Assembly: GCF_039555335.1 (NCBI RefSeq)
Contig: NC_092642.1
Location: forward strand, 14,146,243 to 14,210,242
Length of the DNA: 64,000 bases
Origin: Amphiura filiformis
Taxonomy: Eukaryota; Echinodermata; Ophiuroidea; Amphilepidida; Amphiuridae
Direction: 5' to 3'
The first letter of the stretch is position 1, and every line of letters begins with the position of its first letter. Positions 49,351-60,785 of the stretch are shown in pieces. The notes under the pieces are model-generated. The model was not told the origin of the DNA. It ran no database searches and saw nothing but the letters and a program-made list of their open reading frames with translations. The translations under genes and the position numbers were made by a program.

Positions 49351-49655
49351 CACTCCCCCCGATTTTTCGAAGATTTCATTGTATCGAGGATGATCATTTT
49401 GGCAACAAGAAACAGTAAATCCAAGTGAAATATTTATTGGAATGTGTGCTTCAAAGGCTATCTTATATATTTTTTTTAATGCATGTCTCTTTTCTTTGTT
49501 TTTTACGGGCCCGCTACTTTTGTTTGCTTGAAAGACACTAGAACCCAATGGATATAAAAATTCTAAGGGTTCTTACTTGTCCTTTTAAGCTCAGAAAGAA
49601 AGAAAAAAGGAAAGAAAGGAAATTTGAATTAATAAATAAATGTACCTGTAACTAA

Positions 49656-49738
<83 letters not shown>
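49656..49738. repeat. (GAAA)n microsatellite
   Basis: About 20 GAAA units with a degenerate continuation to about 49830. On the gene A sense strand it is a long (CTTT)n pyrimidine run starting about 30 bp after the donor at 49860. Confidence 0.95.
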
Positions 49739-49739
<1 letters not shown>

Positions 49740-49860
49740 CGAAGAAAGAAAGAAATGTAGAAATGTAAGATATAAAGAAAGGGAAGAAAGAGAGAGGAAG
49801 AAAGAAAGAAAAGAGAGAGGACGAAAGAAACAAAGAAAAAGAATTGCATGTGATAAATAC

Positions 49861-50175
49861 CTGTAACCATACTATCAGCTGACTGTTCATCTTGAATCCA
49901 CACACATCTTTCTCCCTCAATGTGTACATCAAGAACTCCATTTCTTTGAAGCCATGAATGTCTTTGTTTTAATGCTTGTCGAAGTCTTTCAATACCTATG
50001 TCAGGTATCTGAAACACTAGAATGATGCTTCCTTTACCAATGCCTACAAGATTGATATGTCGCCGAGGAATACCAAGACTTTCAGAAACTAATTTCTTGA
50101 ACTTGCTGGCATCAGCCATTTTGGCATGCTTAAAGTCACCGTTGATGCGAAATTCCACATATTTGCAGTCTTTAC
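49861..50175 (-). CDS. Gene A exon: TRADD-N-like alpha/beta domain
   Basis: Acceptor TTTTACTTACAG and donor TTACAG|GTATTT, 105 codons, phase 1 at both ends. Sequence landmarks are VEFRINGDFKHAKM, the helix SKFKKLVSESLGIPRRHINL, the strand KGSIILVFQIPDIGIERL, a second helix with RQALKQRHSWLQ, and DVHIEGERCVWIQDE. It is the paralogue of 9483-9773. The beta-alpha-beta-beta-alpha-beta order and the death-domain/DED company suggest a TRADD-N relative (inference; not proven by eye). It is expected to act as a protein-protein interaction module in the cytoplasm. Confidence 0.83.
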
Positions 50176-51536
50176 CTGTAAGTAAAATGTATCACTTGTT
50201 AATATGCTCAAAGAGAAATCACTAAGCACAAACAAAAACTATGAATGAAAATGATATGGCCCATTCTCTAGTTCTTCTTACACCAACAAAATAAAGGATA
50301 ATGCAGTATCCTTTACACTTAAATAATGTGTCATAAGCAGTGAAAATGTAAATAATGGTGAGGTGCAACCAAACCATTTAAAATATAAATTGTAGGTAAA
50401 CAACAAAACAAACAAAAACCTGTTCTATGGGCCTGTATGACCAACCCAGATTTTGAGGGTTTTTCTGTAAAAATGTAAAATGTAAAATCTGTGGCTGTTT
50501 TTTCTTCTTCAAAAATGAGAGCAATTTGATATGCCTGATGTGCTCTTATGTCCCAGAAAAAATACTGTGCTATCCGAGATCTTAAGCTGCAGAGTGGAAG
50601 GTTGGTCTGAACCCTGGAATTATGGAAACTTTTGGGCCTCATAACTGCTAAATTGTTGGTCTAAAGTATATAAAAGTATACATATTTAGAATGACAAAGA
50701 CTTGATAAGTTCATCTGTGCTCAAAATGCTCATTTTTGGCCCCAAATCCCAAAAAACAGGTTTTTGGCCCTTTTTTTTCAGTACAACGTAAAAAAAAAAT
50801 CTTAGCCCCCAATTTTTTTTTTATTAATTTTTAAAAACTAGATAAAAATATTGTTTTTTCATTTTTTTTAAAAAAAAAAACTTGGTCAAAAATGGTCAAA
50901 AAATGCTGAATTTTCAAAAAAAATCATAAAAAAGCCAGATTTTCGCCCAAATTTCAAATATTTTTTTTTAAGTTTTTCAAAATTCAAAAAAATAAAAACG
51001 GCTCCTTCAGAATCTTTATTAAATAAAATTAAAATTTTAGGCCTACCATACCCACCTAGTAAAAGTTTGACATGTATGGTTTGACACTGCAGTCCATTCT
51101 GGACTGAAGATTTTTCATTTTTTTCACATGGAATTCCACATCAAACCATATAAAGCATTACTTCCACCCAAACTTGATTCTGTAGTCATTCTGTTGTATT
51201 TTCATCAAATACGTCAGACAGGTAAAGCTTTTCAAAGACCACAGTGGTTCTAGCATTAAAAATATTTGACTTGGACACAGTTGTTCAGGTAACTGAAAAC
51301 ACATAAATATTTTTGTCCAGCCTAAATCACTGTTACAGTTGTTTGGTCCTAGATAACATCATAATTCATGATGTTCATTATTTCGTTTAAGACCAGGTGC
51401 CTTAGGCCCTCAATAATTGTAAAAAGGAGATATTTATTTTGTAGTGGCGTATAAGAGTCACTTTTCCAAAGGGCAAGACAAATAATTTCCTGTTGGGTGC
51501 CATTTTTGCCTGGTGACAATTGTTACTTTATTACTA

Positions 51537-52308
51537 AACTCCTCAACAAAAGTTTGGGAAGTTTTTTCAAGCATCTGTATCTCGACCAATTATTTGTGAC
51601 ATATTCATATTGTGTTGCATATCAATAGACAGCTACAATACTCCCCTTTACAATGACACCCCATTTGAAACAATAAAATTTTTCACGGCTGAGTACACGC
51701 CTTGTGAATGTAGTGGGGTCCCAAACAGAATTTGCCAAATTGGCCATTATTCTGTGCTCAAACAATGCTACCCACTAACCTCAATAGCGGGTGGAAAAAC
51801 CATAGGCAGCCACAATAGTCAGGCACCTTCTCATCATGCTGCTCACCGACCTGGTTACATTCTTCAACAGATCATTCAATGCGGTTGCATATGGGCTTCT
51901 CTGGCACGCACAGCACGATCAAGCTGGTCCCACAAGTGTTCAATTGGGTTGAGGTCTGGCCCCCTGGGTCTGGCCTGATGGTAGGCTATTTTGACTCTAC
52001 TCCCATATTCTGTAGGTAGTCGTTGACTACTGTGGCTATGTGGGGCGAGCGGTGTCATCTTGGAGGATTGCATTAGGTCCCAGATTGTGAAGATATGGGA
52101 TTGCAGCTTGCTGCACAGAATAACAGTCAATTTGGCAAATTCTTTTTGAGACCCCACTACATTCACAAGGCGTGTACTCAGCCATGAAAAATGTTATTGT
52201 TTCAAATGGGGTGTCATTGTAAAGCGGAATATTTTAGCTATGAATATGTCACAAATAATTTGAGATACAGATGCTTGAAAAAACTTTCCAAACTTTTGTT
52301 GAGGAGTT
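51537..52308. mobile_element. Tc1/mariner-like element with 225 bp TIRs
   Basis: The ends AACTCCTCAACAAAAGTTTG and CAAACTTTTGTTGAGGAGTT are inverted repeats that extend over 200 bp, flanked by TA on each side (51535-51536, 52309-52310). Between them the minus strand keeps only the C-terminal transposase signature GPDLNPIEHLWDQLDRAVRA. The catalytic core is deleted, so this is a non-autonomous derivative. Confidence 0.92.
51876..52020 (-). pseudogene. Tc1/mariner transposase C-terminal remnant
   Basis: The motif PDLNPIEHLWDQL holds the third acidic residue region of the DDE transposase. Upstream residues (YGSRVKIAYHQARPRG) retain part of the preceding block; the first two catalytic Asp regions are absent. 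Confidence 0.85.
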
Positions 52309-52792
52309 TATATTACTTTCCAAACCGTGAAATTTTGTTTTTACTGAGCCGATTTTCAATTTAGTCCAAAATAAAAGTGAAATTTGTGTTTATTGTGCCA
52401 ATTTTACACTATGGGAGGAGTTCAGTGGCATAGCATGACTCATCTTATTGGGGGGCACTGACAATGATGGGTGGGGGAGAGGGGCAAAAATTTTACAGCA
52501 ATTTTTCTGTGGAATTGTCTAAATTTTCAAATCGATTGGAGGGCACGTTCCCCTATGACGATACGCCACAAGAGGGGTTGACATTTTCTTTGTTGGGGTT
52601 AGGTTTAGGGGATTGAAATCTTCTTGGGGGAGTGTTTGCAATTAAATCATTTTGGGGGCTCAACCCCCAACCCTTCGCAAAGACCACACTGCATGTGGGA
52701 GTATGCGCCACATGGTTGAAAATTTGTATTTTGTTCACTTAAATATTTTGAAGCACACCAAAAGATTGCTCACATGGCTGATGCTGAAGGGG

Positions 52793-53171
52793 CAGTGGCA
52801 TAGCTAGGGGTTGTGGCACCTGGGACAAGGATACAAAATGGCAGCGCCTCAAAGCTGTGAATGTACCCACAGAAATATTTTTTGCCCCAAAATGATTAAT
52901 TGTCGACCCCAAATGTTTTTGTCCAGAGCGCTCACGAATCTAAAAACTGTGTGTGTGTGTGTCACGGGGTAGGGATCGTGTCAACACCTTGCCCCCACTA
53001 GCTACACCAGTGCAACAACAACAACCATAACAATGGCTATTTTATTCTTTTTTATGTTGAGTTTTATTTTCGTCAACTCATTTTTCTTTTATCCATCATC
53101 ATTTCAGCGCCCCTTCGCTAATGTGGCACCCAGGGCATGTGCCCCCCTTGAACTCCCTCGCTACACCACTG
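52793..53171. repeat. hAT-like MITE with 8 bp TSD
   Basis: The ends CAGTGGCATAGCTAGGG and CCCTCGCTACACCACTG are inverted repeats. TGAAGGGG flanks both sides (52785-52792 and 53172-53179), an exact 8 bp target duplication. Contains a (GT)n run near 52950; no coding. Confidence 0.9.
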
Positions 53172-53466
53172 TGAAGGGGTGTGTTGATGAAGAAAAATAA
53201 ATCAAGGAAATGTAGTTCCCCTCCAAACTTCTGTGCATCTATTTCAATTTGAAGGTGGGATAACTTGTAAGTGAACTATATATTGACATGAAATCATTAT
53301 TTCTTTTCACAATAAATCATGAAGATCAATTCGGCATCGGTTCACTCGGGTTACTTCATATTTTGTTGATTTTTGTAAAAAGAATATTGTTTAAAGATAT
53401 TTCCCCGATTTATCAGCCATTTTTAGGCGACTTGGGAAAATTTTACAGATTTTTGGGTCCTCAACT

Positions 53467-54026
53467 CAGGGGCGTAGCAAGCAGGGGGACAGGGTGGACG
53501 AAGTCCATGGGCCCGAGGGTTCAGGGGCCCTGAGCACAAAAGCGAAAATTAAATAAGGGCTGATATGGGGAGCAGGGCCGGATTTACCATTGGGCCAGAT
53601 GCCCAGGTCCAGGGCTCCCCAAAATTTGAGGGGCCCTGGATTGGGGGCCCTATGCATCTTTCTTTTAACCCCAATAACAGCATGTTTTTTGGCCAAAATT
53701 GTAACATTTTCCGCATTTCGCACGCATTTAAATAGCAAAATTTATGTTGATCTGGGGCTAAAATAGTCTGAAATTGAATTTTTTCGCATGCGTTGCGTGC
53801 AAATGTCCTAGTAACATCGGAACAAAATATGTTAGTTCCCCTCTATATTATACGTAAACCAAAACTTGTTCACTGACTTGAGGGCACATGCCTTCCTCGG
53901 CACGTGAGTTCGGGGCCTCCAAATTTTGGCCTGGCCCAGGGCCTCCATAAGGTAAATCCCGCCCTGGTTAAAGGGGCCCGTACTGTTCCTTGTCCATGAG
54001 CCCCTGATGCTCTTGCTACGCCCCTG
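53467..54026. repeat. hAT-like MITE (outer element)
   Basis: The ends CAGGGGCGTAGCAAG and CTTGCTACGCCCCTG are perfect 15 bp inverted repeats, flanked by CCTCAACT on both sides (53459-53466 and 54027-54034). It hosts the second element at 53573-53966. Confidence 0.92.
53573..53966. repeat. hAT-like MITE nested in the outer element
   Basis: The ends CAGGGCCGGATTTACC and GGTAAATCCCGCCCTG are inverted repeats, and the adjoining GGGCCC-rich words also pair. A related partial copy lies at 56363-56560. A clean 8 bp duplication is not visible. Confidence 0.8.
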
Positions 54027-54282
54027 CCTCAACTGATCTCTGAGAGTCCCTTTAAGCATATTAAATGCAGTTGAGGACCCACTATTTGGCTATACAGGAT
54101 ACTGCTACACCAATAACCGCAAAAAAAAAGCTATATAAATGCTAATGAAAATATCTTTTTTTTTGTAAGATTACTTTTAAGTTACATGATGTTTTGATCC
54201 TGCTTAACCCCTAAAGCACTGTGGGTAGTTAGCTTCAAGGTTGGCACTACTATTTTCAGCTTTAGGGTTAACATTACCATAC

Positions 54283-54553
54283 TTAAAGGAGTATTTTGTG
54301 ATCCTAGCATCCTCCTTATGACAATTTTAAGTAGATATCCACGAAAAAAGCTCATTCCCAAAATTTCAGTTGATTCCGATTTTGTGTTTGCAAGTTATGC
54401 ATGATTATGTGTATTACACTGCTCCATAGACAATGTGTTGTAATTTCATTTTGGTATACCAGAACGAAATTCAAATTTCACGATATCTTTGCTAAACAAA
54501 TTTTTTGAGGAAAGTGGGGGGATGAGGCTGTGGATTACGAAATTCCCTTTTAA
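54283..54553. repeat. MITE family with TTAAAGG ends, copy 2
   Basis: Same orientation as 21776-22118, sharing CAGTTGATTCCGATTTTG, TGCATGATTATGTGTATTAC and GGGGGGATGAGGCTGTGGAT-type words, but about 70 bp shorter. It lies just downstream of the gene A DED exon in the intron. Confidence 0.88.
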
Positions 54554-54642
54554 GCTTCAGGGTTGACATGTTTTCAATATTTTGTTTAACATAGGAAACA
54601 TACTGCTTTACTGTTTTCTTATACTACCTGTAAATTATTTAC

Positions 54643-54882
54643 CTGACTTTCTTCTTCCAGTACTTTTCAGAATAAGTGGTTTCAGTTTTAGTTTTGACCT
54701 TCCTTTAGCATATTCATCAACAAGGTTGAGAGCACTCCGGTTTCCACGGTGGCGCAGAAGAAATTGGATAAGGTATAAGTTATCCTCACTCATCAGGTTT
54801 TTGTTTTCTAAGCAATTGAAAAAATCGTCTGTTGTCTTAACAGTTGCCAGCTCTGATGACGGGATCCCAAAAGTCTCCAGGT
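54643..54882 (-). CDS. Gene A exon: death effector domain
   Basis: Acceptor CATGGTTTACAG and donor AGTCAG|GTAAAT, 80 codons, phase 1 both ends. It reads LATVKTTDDFFNCLENKNLM, SEDNLYLIQFLLRHRGNR, then LNLVDEYAKGRSK and a basic tail ending GRRKS. Helix pattern and the SEDNL core match DEDs, and it aligns with the gene B exon at 13000-13242. The charge-triad site reads NRSALNLV: the Arg is kept but the Asp of RxDL is replaced. DEDs recruit caspase-8/FADD-type partners; the partner here is unknown. Confidence 0.85.
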
Positions 54883-56362
54883 CTGTAAACCATGATTAAT
54901 CAAATTATTTATGTACATATTTAAAATGAATAATACAAGAATAGTTATGGGAAATGTATTGTCATACAACTTGGCACAAGAATGCCATGACACTTATATC
55001 AAAAAATGTCCTTCATAGTGATCTTGGAAATGCACTTAAAATGCTTTGTGAGTATTCTGAAAGGAAGAGTAAAGGGGGGACAGGAGTCTTTAAAATCCTC
55101 CAATGTGTAATGGCTTACATGCTTATTGAATTGGCATACTTATACAACGATTTAAAGTTGTTAATTCAATTTCAAAGCAGAGGGTATGAATGACAATGAA
55201 ATTTGTAAAATCACTACTTCCAACTGTTATGATCTGGAAGGGCCAAATCACCTTTTACCCTAGTCACACCAAGACATACAACAAACACACTGATAATTCA
55301 AACCAAATTAATTATTCAGTGAAGTACAGATGAATTGGATCTTTAAGATCTTTAAGGCCAGAGTAATGGGAGAGAATACATCTTTGGAAAGGAAATGAGT
55401 CAAGGAATCCCATGGTGACGTCAGATTTTTTCAATGAGTTTTTGAATATATTTTTGTGACAACATAAAAAAAAATTGGTTCGGAGCAAAAAAAATTGAGT
55501 TAACTTTTCATGAAGAAGAGACATGAACTTGGGGAAGGTTTTTTTAATTTTTTTGAAATTCGTCTATTTTTTCAAAATATTGAAAGAGAACTGTGAAAAA
55601 AACAACCAATTTTGTCACTCTTTTAAGCTAACAAATGAACATAATGGTGTATTTTTTGTTTAAAACAAATATTTTGAAAAAATGAGAAAACCTTCCCAAG
55701 ACTTTGATGTGCTCCAAACGATAGTTCAAAATTTTTTTACCTTTTGCTTGCATATTTTTCAAGTTATCTTGTCACAAAAATCTTGCTATGTTGTCAAAAG
55801 TGAACTCTGTCAAAATTATGCATAAAACGTCCTTATATATTAAAACGGTAAGATTTTCACGCTTGCGAAAGCTGTATCTGGTGCATGGTCTAAATATGCA
55901 TCTTTTTGCACCAACGAATCTATAAAATCTGCTTTTAGTGCATCAAAATTCAAACTAATTAAAAAATCTAAGTAGCATTTTGACTGCAAATTTTTGTTTT
56001 GTTTACACACATTTGCTGGAGTTAACAACATAAGGAATGTACCTTGACTGCGTTTGACGCACGTGCACGGTTGTGCCATGTCAGTCAACGTGAATCGCGT
56101 GCGTAATCACAATATCTCACATTTGCGCATTCCTGACTCATTATTTCCCACCTATTTACTAAGTTGTCTTGAGCCATGTGAGTGTTTAGAGTTGAAAAGA
56201 GTGAAATAAATCAAGCAAAAACACTAATCACACTTGTATTTGATCAGTTTCAAGTGAAAGTATACATCTTTCACTTGAAAAGATGTGTCTCTCCTTATTC
56301 TGGCCTTAAGATCCTAAAGCAGTAATAATTAAACTTACTAAAATGTTCAGACATTCTATACT

Positions 56363-56560
56363 CAGGATTTACCAGTGGGCCAGATAGGCCTGGGCCCAGG
56401 GCCCCAAAAATCTGGGGGCCCCAAATGCCCTGTGCATATTCTTTTGTAGCCTGCAAACCTGTGTTTTGGGCCCTTTTATATAGCAAAACACACCTTCATT
56501 TGGACTAAAATAGTCTGAAATTAACATTTTTACACACGCTATGCGCACAAATGTCGATGT
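56363..56560. repeat. Half copy of the 53573 MITE family
   Basis: CAGGATTTACCAGTGGGCC and GGACTAAAATAGTCTGAAAT parallel the left half and middle of 53573-53966. The right end is missing. It lies in the intron between the linker and DED exons of gene A. Confidence 0.7.
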
Positions 56561-56936
56561 CATACTACAATCGAAAAAAAATAATCCTCATGATACCAAT
56601 TTCAAACTACTTTAGTACATTATGAAAATTCACTTTTATAATGACTATGAAAAAAAAATTGAGAATTTTTCATGTTACACACAGACAGCGGTGAAACTAT
56701 ACTGTCTTACTCTATATAGCGCAAGACAATAAATAGAAGAAAGCGGGAACATCCATTGGACTGAAGGTCACTGGTCCGAAAAGTGTTAAAAGTTAGGGTT
56801 TAGGTGCAGAAAAGTCGCAACAGGGAAAGTGTTGGTTTTGCATATCAGATTTGCAATAAAAACCTGTTTCACCACAATGCAATACACAGATTCTCCTCTC
56901 CTGTTAAGCCTATGGCAACCTTTCATAACAGAAAAC

Positions 56937-57538
56937 AATTGAATACCTGAGTGGAAGAAGGGCCCAACTCCATCAAAACTGTTTTTGAGATATTAAGAAA
57001 AAACTTAATATTTCTAAAAGTTTTATAGACAGAATGTTTTCATCTTCAGGGGACCTTTAATACATGAACATACAATATCACATACATTCAAAATTACATA
57101 TGATGTTTCCATGGCAATGGTACAGGTCTTAATGCGAGCTGGAGTTGGGCCCTTCTTCCACTAATATACTGCAAGTGCCAGTTCCGTAAGCAGATGTGTT
57201 ATAAATAGCTACAGAAATTTAATAATTATCCATTAATTGCACAAGTAGAAGCATGTAATATGTTAGCAAGAAAGTTTATTGTAGTGAAAAGCAGATTTCA
57301 TGGATGAACAAAATTCCTCTGCAACCCAATATTTGTGGAAGAAGGGCCCAACTCCATGGAGTTGGGCCTTTCTTCCATGAAAACCATGATTAAGTGTACA
57401 TGGAAGACTATTTAGAGAGTGAATTTTGGCTCATCTTTCACACACAAGGAAGAACAGTCTGCTGGCAATAAATGCTGGACCTAACTCATTTTTGTAAAAA
57501 ATTGGAGTTGGCCCCTTCTTCCACTCAGGTATTCAATT
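56937..57538. repeat. Palindrome-rich MITE, full copy
   Basis: The ends AATTGAATACCTGAGTGG and CCACTCAGGTATTCAATT are perfect inverts. The motif GGAAGAAGGGCCCAACTCCA or its inverse occurs five times, suggesting two nested or tandem copies; the part from 57298 onward is the copy seen at 1-235. Confidence 0.85.
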
Positions 57539-57555
57539 CTTAGCTGTTATAATTG

Positions 57556-58160
57556 GTCATTTAAACTTCTGATCTCAACACAAAATTAAGACGTACCTCA
57601 AATTTTCGGTCACAACTTTGACCTTCATCTGGAGACTGGCAACCCAAGTTTGGGATCAGTGACTGTTTGGACACTTGACCCCAAAACCTGGTCGTACACT
57701 CTTGGTAACTTGTATCGGCCCCCGTCGCGGTTGAGACATGGTTGGTTGACTCTGATGTAAATTGACTCCTTCACACCCCTTTCAATGTATTTAGCGTCCT
57801 GGTCAAGATTCTCAGAACAATGTCGTCCGAGTACTACCTCGTCTCCCAGCACATCCACATTGAGTCCCCCGGCCACCAAGTTGATTTGGATGAGGTCAAA
57901 ATCCTTGCCCAGGATGCTAGATAATTTGAAAGGGGTGTGAAGGAGTCAATTTACATCATCCAGAGTCAACCAACCATCTCTCAACCATGACGGGGGCCAA
58001 TACAAGTTACCAAGAGTATACAACAAGGTTTTGGGGTCAAGTGTCCAAAAGGTCACTGATCCCAAACTTGGGTAGCCAGTCTCCAGATGAAGGTCAAAGT
58101 TGTGACCAAAAATTTGGGGTACGTCTTAATTTTGTGTTGAGATCATCAGTTTGAATTACC
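57556..58160. repeat. Inverted repeat with 235 bp arms
   Basis: 57556-57790 (GATCTCAACACAAAATTAAG, CAACCCAAGTTTGGGATCAG) pairs with 57923-58160 around a 130 bp loop. It lies in the gene A intron, starting about 50 bp after the donor of the linker exon, and would fold into a long RNA hairpin. Confidence 0.9.
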
Positions 58161-58210
58161 AAATATGAAGTTTACCAACACAGATGAACTTTCATGCTAG
58201 TAATTCTTAC

Positions 58211-58495
58211 CTGATTCAGTCACTTTTTGCATGTATTTTAGGTCCGAAACATCTAGTTTATTTGCAATATCTTCTTTCAAGCAACGGTAGGCTAAATTTG
58301 GTATAACATCTGTGTCATTTCTGGTTCTCTTGCTCTTTCTTTTTGACTTTGTCCTACTTCTTTTTGACACATCGGGAAGGAGACATCTAAATCTGTGACC
58401 TTCAAACCCAGTTTTATGTGGATCATTTGCATTTTCATTACAGTCATCATCTTTGGATGCTGGTATGCTTTCTGCTTCCTGTACAGTGTCACTAT
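58211..58495 (-). CDS. Gene A exon: acidic/basic linker with conserved IPN block
   Basis: Acceptor GGATATTTTGCAG and donor AATCAG|GTAAGA, 95 codons, phase 1 both ends. It begins acidic (SDTVQEAESIPASKDDD), passes GHRFRCLLPDVSKR, then KSKRKSKRTRNDTD (possible nuclear signal), and ends IPNLAYRCLKEDIANKL, LKYMQKVTES. The final block and the GHxxRCLL motif are shared with gene B, where an intron splits the exon exactly between them. No family is recognised; the conserved block may be a small helical binding segment. Confidence 0.85.
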
Positions 58496-60785
58496 CTGCA
58501 AAATATCCAAAATACACAATAGGCTGCTTTAGTTGCTGAGAAACGGCCTCTTTGGGCCAATGATTATAGCCTCACATTTTGGTCAGAGGTAGTTCAATCT
58601 GTATCTGTGGTATGTAAATTCATGTTGACCGTAAGTTTAAAAAATGTTAGATTTAGATTAAATAGAATGACAACAATGATAACAATACTTTAATACTGTA
58701 ACCATAATTGTTAGTAAGTCCATATCTGGGAGCAAATTTTACTTTAAGGCACACAGATTACAGCATATGAAACATGTAGGAAATTATATTAAGATTACCA
58801 TCCTCAAACATGCATTTTAGGCAAATTAAATTGTTCAAAAAGTACCGGGGGGCATTCAAATATATATATGGTTGAGCATTTTCATGAAAAGGGGTAGTTT
58901 TAAAATCATCTGTAGTGCATTTAGGGTCCATTTTAATCCGCTTTTCAAATCTGCTGACACTCCGATTCCGAAAAAAGTTTATTTCCTGCCGGAATTCCCC
59001 GTAGAAATGTTTACAGTATACTCAAACCTAGAGCGATATGCAAATATATTTCATGATGTGTTACGTGTGATTTAACCATACACCTTGTACTTCTATGTAA
59101 AATTACTGTTTGCATTAAAAAAAACATGCTTATTATATAAATAATGATGTCATATAAATGTTGCTCGAATAAAATGGTTTATGATGGGTATATAGTTCAG
59201 CGAACAGACAAAAATATTGTATGTACTCACTTATTATTTAAAGTGGTATACCCGGGAGACTTGATTAGCATGTAGTGTTGTTAGTGTACAATGACATATT
59301 AGTCCAAAAATATAGTTTAAACTTTTATAGTGGGTCAAAATTAGAAAAGGGTCACATTTTGGGGGAAATCACGCTAAAAAAACTTGCTTAGGGGGTCATT
59401 TTGCTCACAGAGGAACCCCCCCTGCCAAAAAGTTAAGTAATAATGAGAAATATGACCAAGTTCATGCAAATAAGTACTACAATTTGCAGCCACTTTGGAT
59501 TTATGCAAATTAGGACACACATTTTAAGGCACGTTGCACACTTTAACGAAACAGAATGTTATTCGGAATGAGAATAATGACCAAATCAATCCAAAAATTC
59601 CTAATATTGGCCGCCATTTTGGATTTCTGCAGGCACAGTGCACATATTGAGGTACATGTTTATGGCAAACTTGAGAAATATATATTGATTATCCATTTGG
59701 GAACATATACGGTATTGATTATCCATTTGCGAATAGGCATTTTAGGTATGTAAAGTGCCTAAAAAGTTATACAGCAAGAAAATTCAATTCAAAACAATGT
59801 GAAAAAATTGGTGGCCATTTTGGATTTAGGCAATTAATTTCCACCACTTGAATATTTAGTAAAGAATGCATTGTGGTAAAAAATTCTGTTGCAAATTTGT
59901 TTGAGGTCAAATCTATTTTTCCCGAAATAATATCACAGATATGACTCAAGTTTAAGTTTGCTTATTGAGTTTGAACTGTTCATATGAGAGGTTTTTTTTC
60001 AGCCTATTTTACTGTGTGTTGAAGTGACCTGGATTTTAATAGCCTTCGAGGTCATATATATTGCTCGGACAACATCATATCATTGGCAAGCTAATATTTT
60101 GAGGACAATGAAAATTACCCTTTTTTGAGAAAATAAGATGTTTAAAATTGATATTCCGCAAAAACCAACTTAAGCGATAAGTTCCTTCAAACGAGACAGA
60201 TTTGACCTAGAAAAAGGTTGACGTCATGAAATGACTGTGCCTGCTTTGCCAGAAGGGACTATAAATATTCTCAATGCACAGAACGTATACTGTTGTTGTT
60301 CATAGAAAAAAAACTCTGAAATTTAATGGTTTTTAAACATATGAATAAAATCAGCCATTTCTTTTTTAAAAATATTAGTAAATTGTGATATTACAATTCA
60401 TATGTATATCAAAATCATGAGAAATATTTGGGCTAAAAAATAAAAATAAAATTTGAGCTTAGAATTTCAGTGTGATCAATCTTTTCTAATAAGGCAAATG
60501 TTGACGATATTCAAAATCAAGTGTTTTTTAGTTCAAAAATCTACAATTTCATTCAATCCCCATGAAAATTCAACTTTTGGTTACCAAAGTTATAGTTGAT
60601 TGCTAAAACAGGTCCAGAACCCCATATGAAAGAGGACAACCCATCTTTAGTTCGGCCTAGTAGACAGCATCAATTTGATTCTAAGAGGGAGACACTGCAA
60701 AAATCTAAATGTTCATTTAATTTTGCCCCATACAGGATATCAATTGCTGTTCCCTATTACTTAACATCTTTGATTATTCTTTTAC
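58496..60785. other. Gene A intron between death domain and linker exons
   Basis: AT-rich, with short open frames that lack splice borders. No exon or named repeat is supported. Confidence 0.45.

Larger units (their letters stand above)
46031..49860. other. Gene A intron before the kinase-like exon
   Basis: AT-rich, with no supported exon. It contains GCGC-rich tandem units (49010-49350), a GAAA microsatellite (49656-49738), and a MITE-like word 'cagtggcgtaaatttc' near 48894. Confidence 0.5.

Noticed and set aside
49591-49941. Phe/Leu/Ser-rich open frame
   Set aside because: Translation of the (GAAA)n microsatellite on the minus strand.
55840-56088. 82-codon minus-strand frame in the gene A intron (with KADFIDSLVQKDAYLDHAP)
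   Set aside because: No acceptor/donor pair in phase 1 and no counterpart in gene B; probably repeat-derived.
57625-57879. 84-codon minus-strand frame
   Set aside because: Lies inside the left arm and loop of the 57556-58160 inverted repeat.
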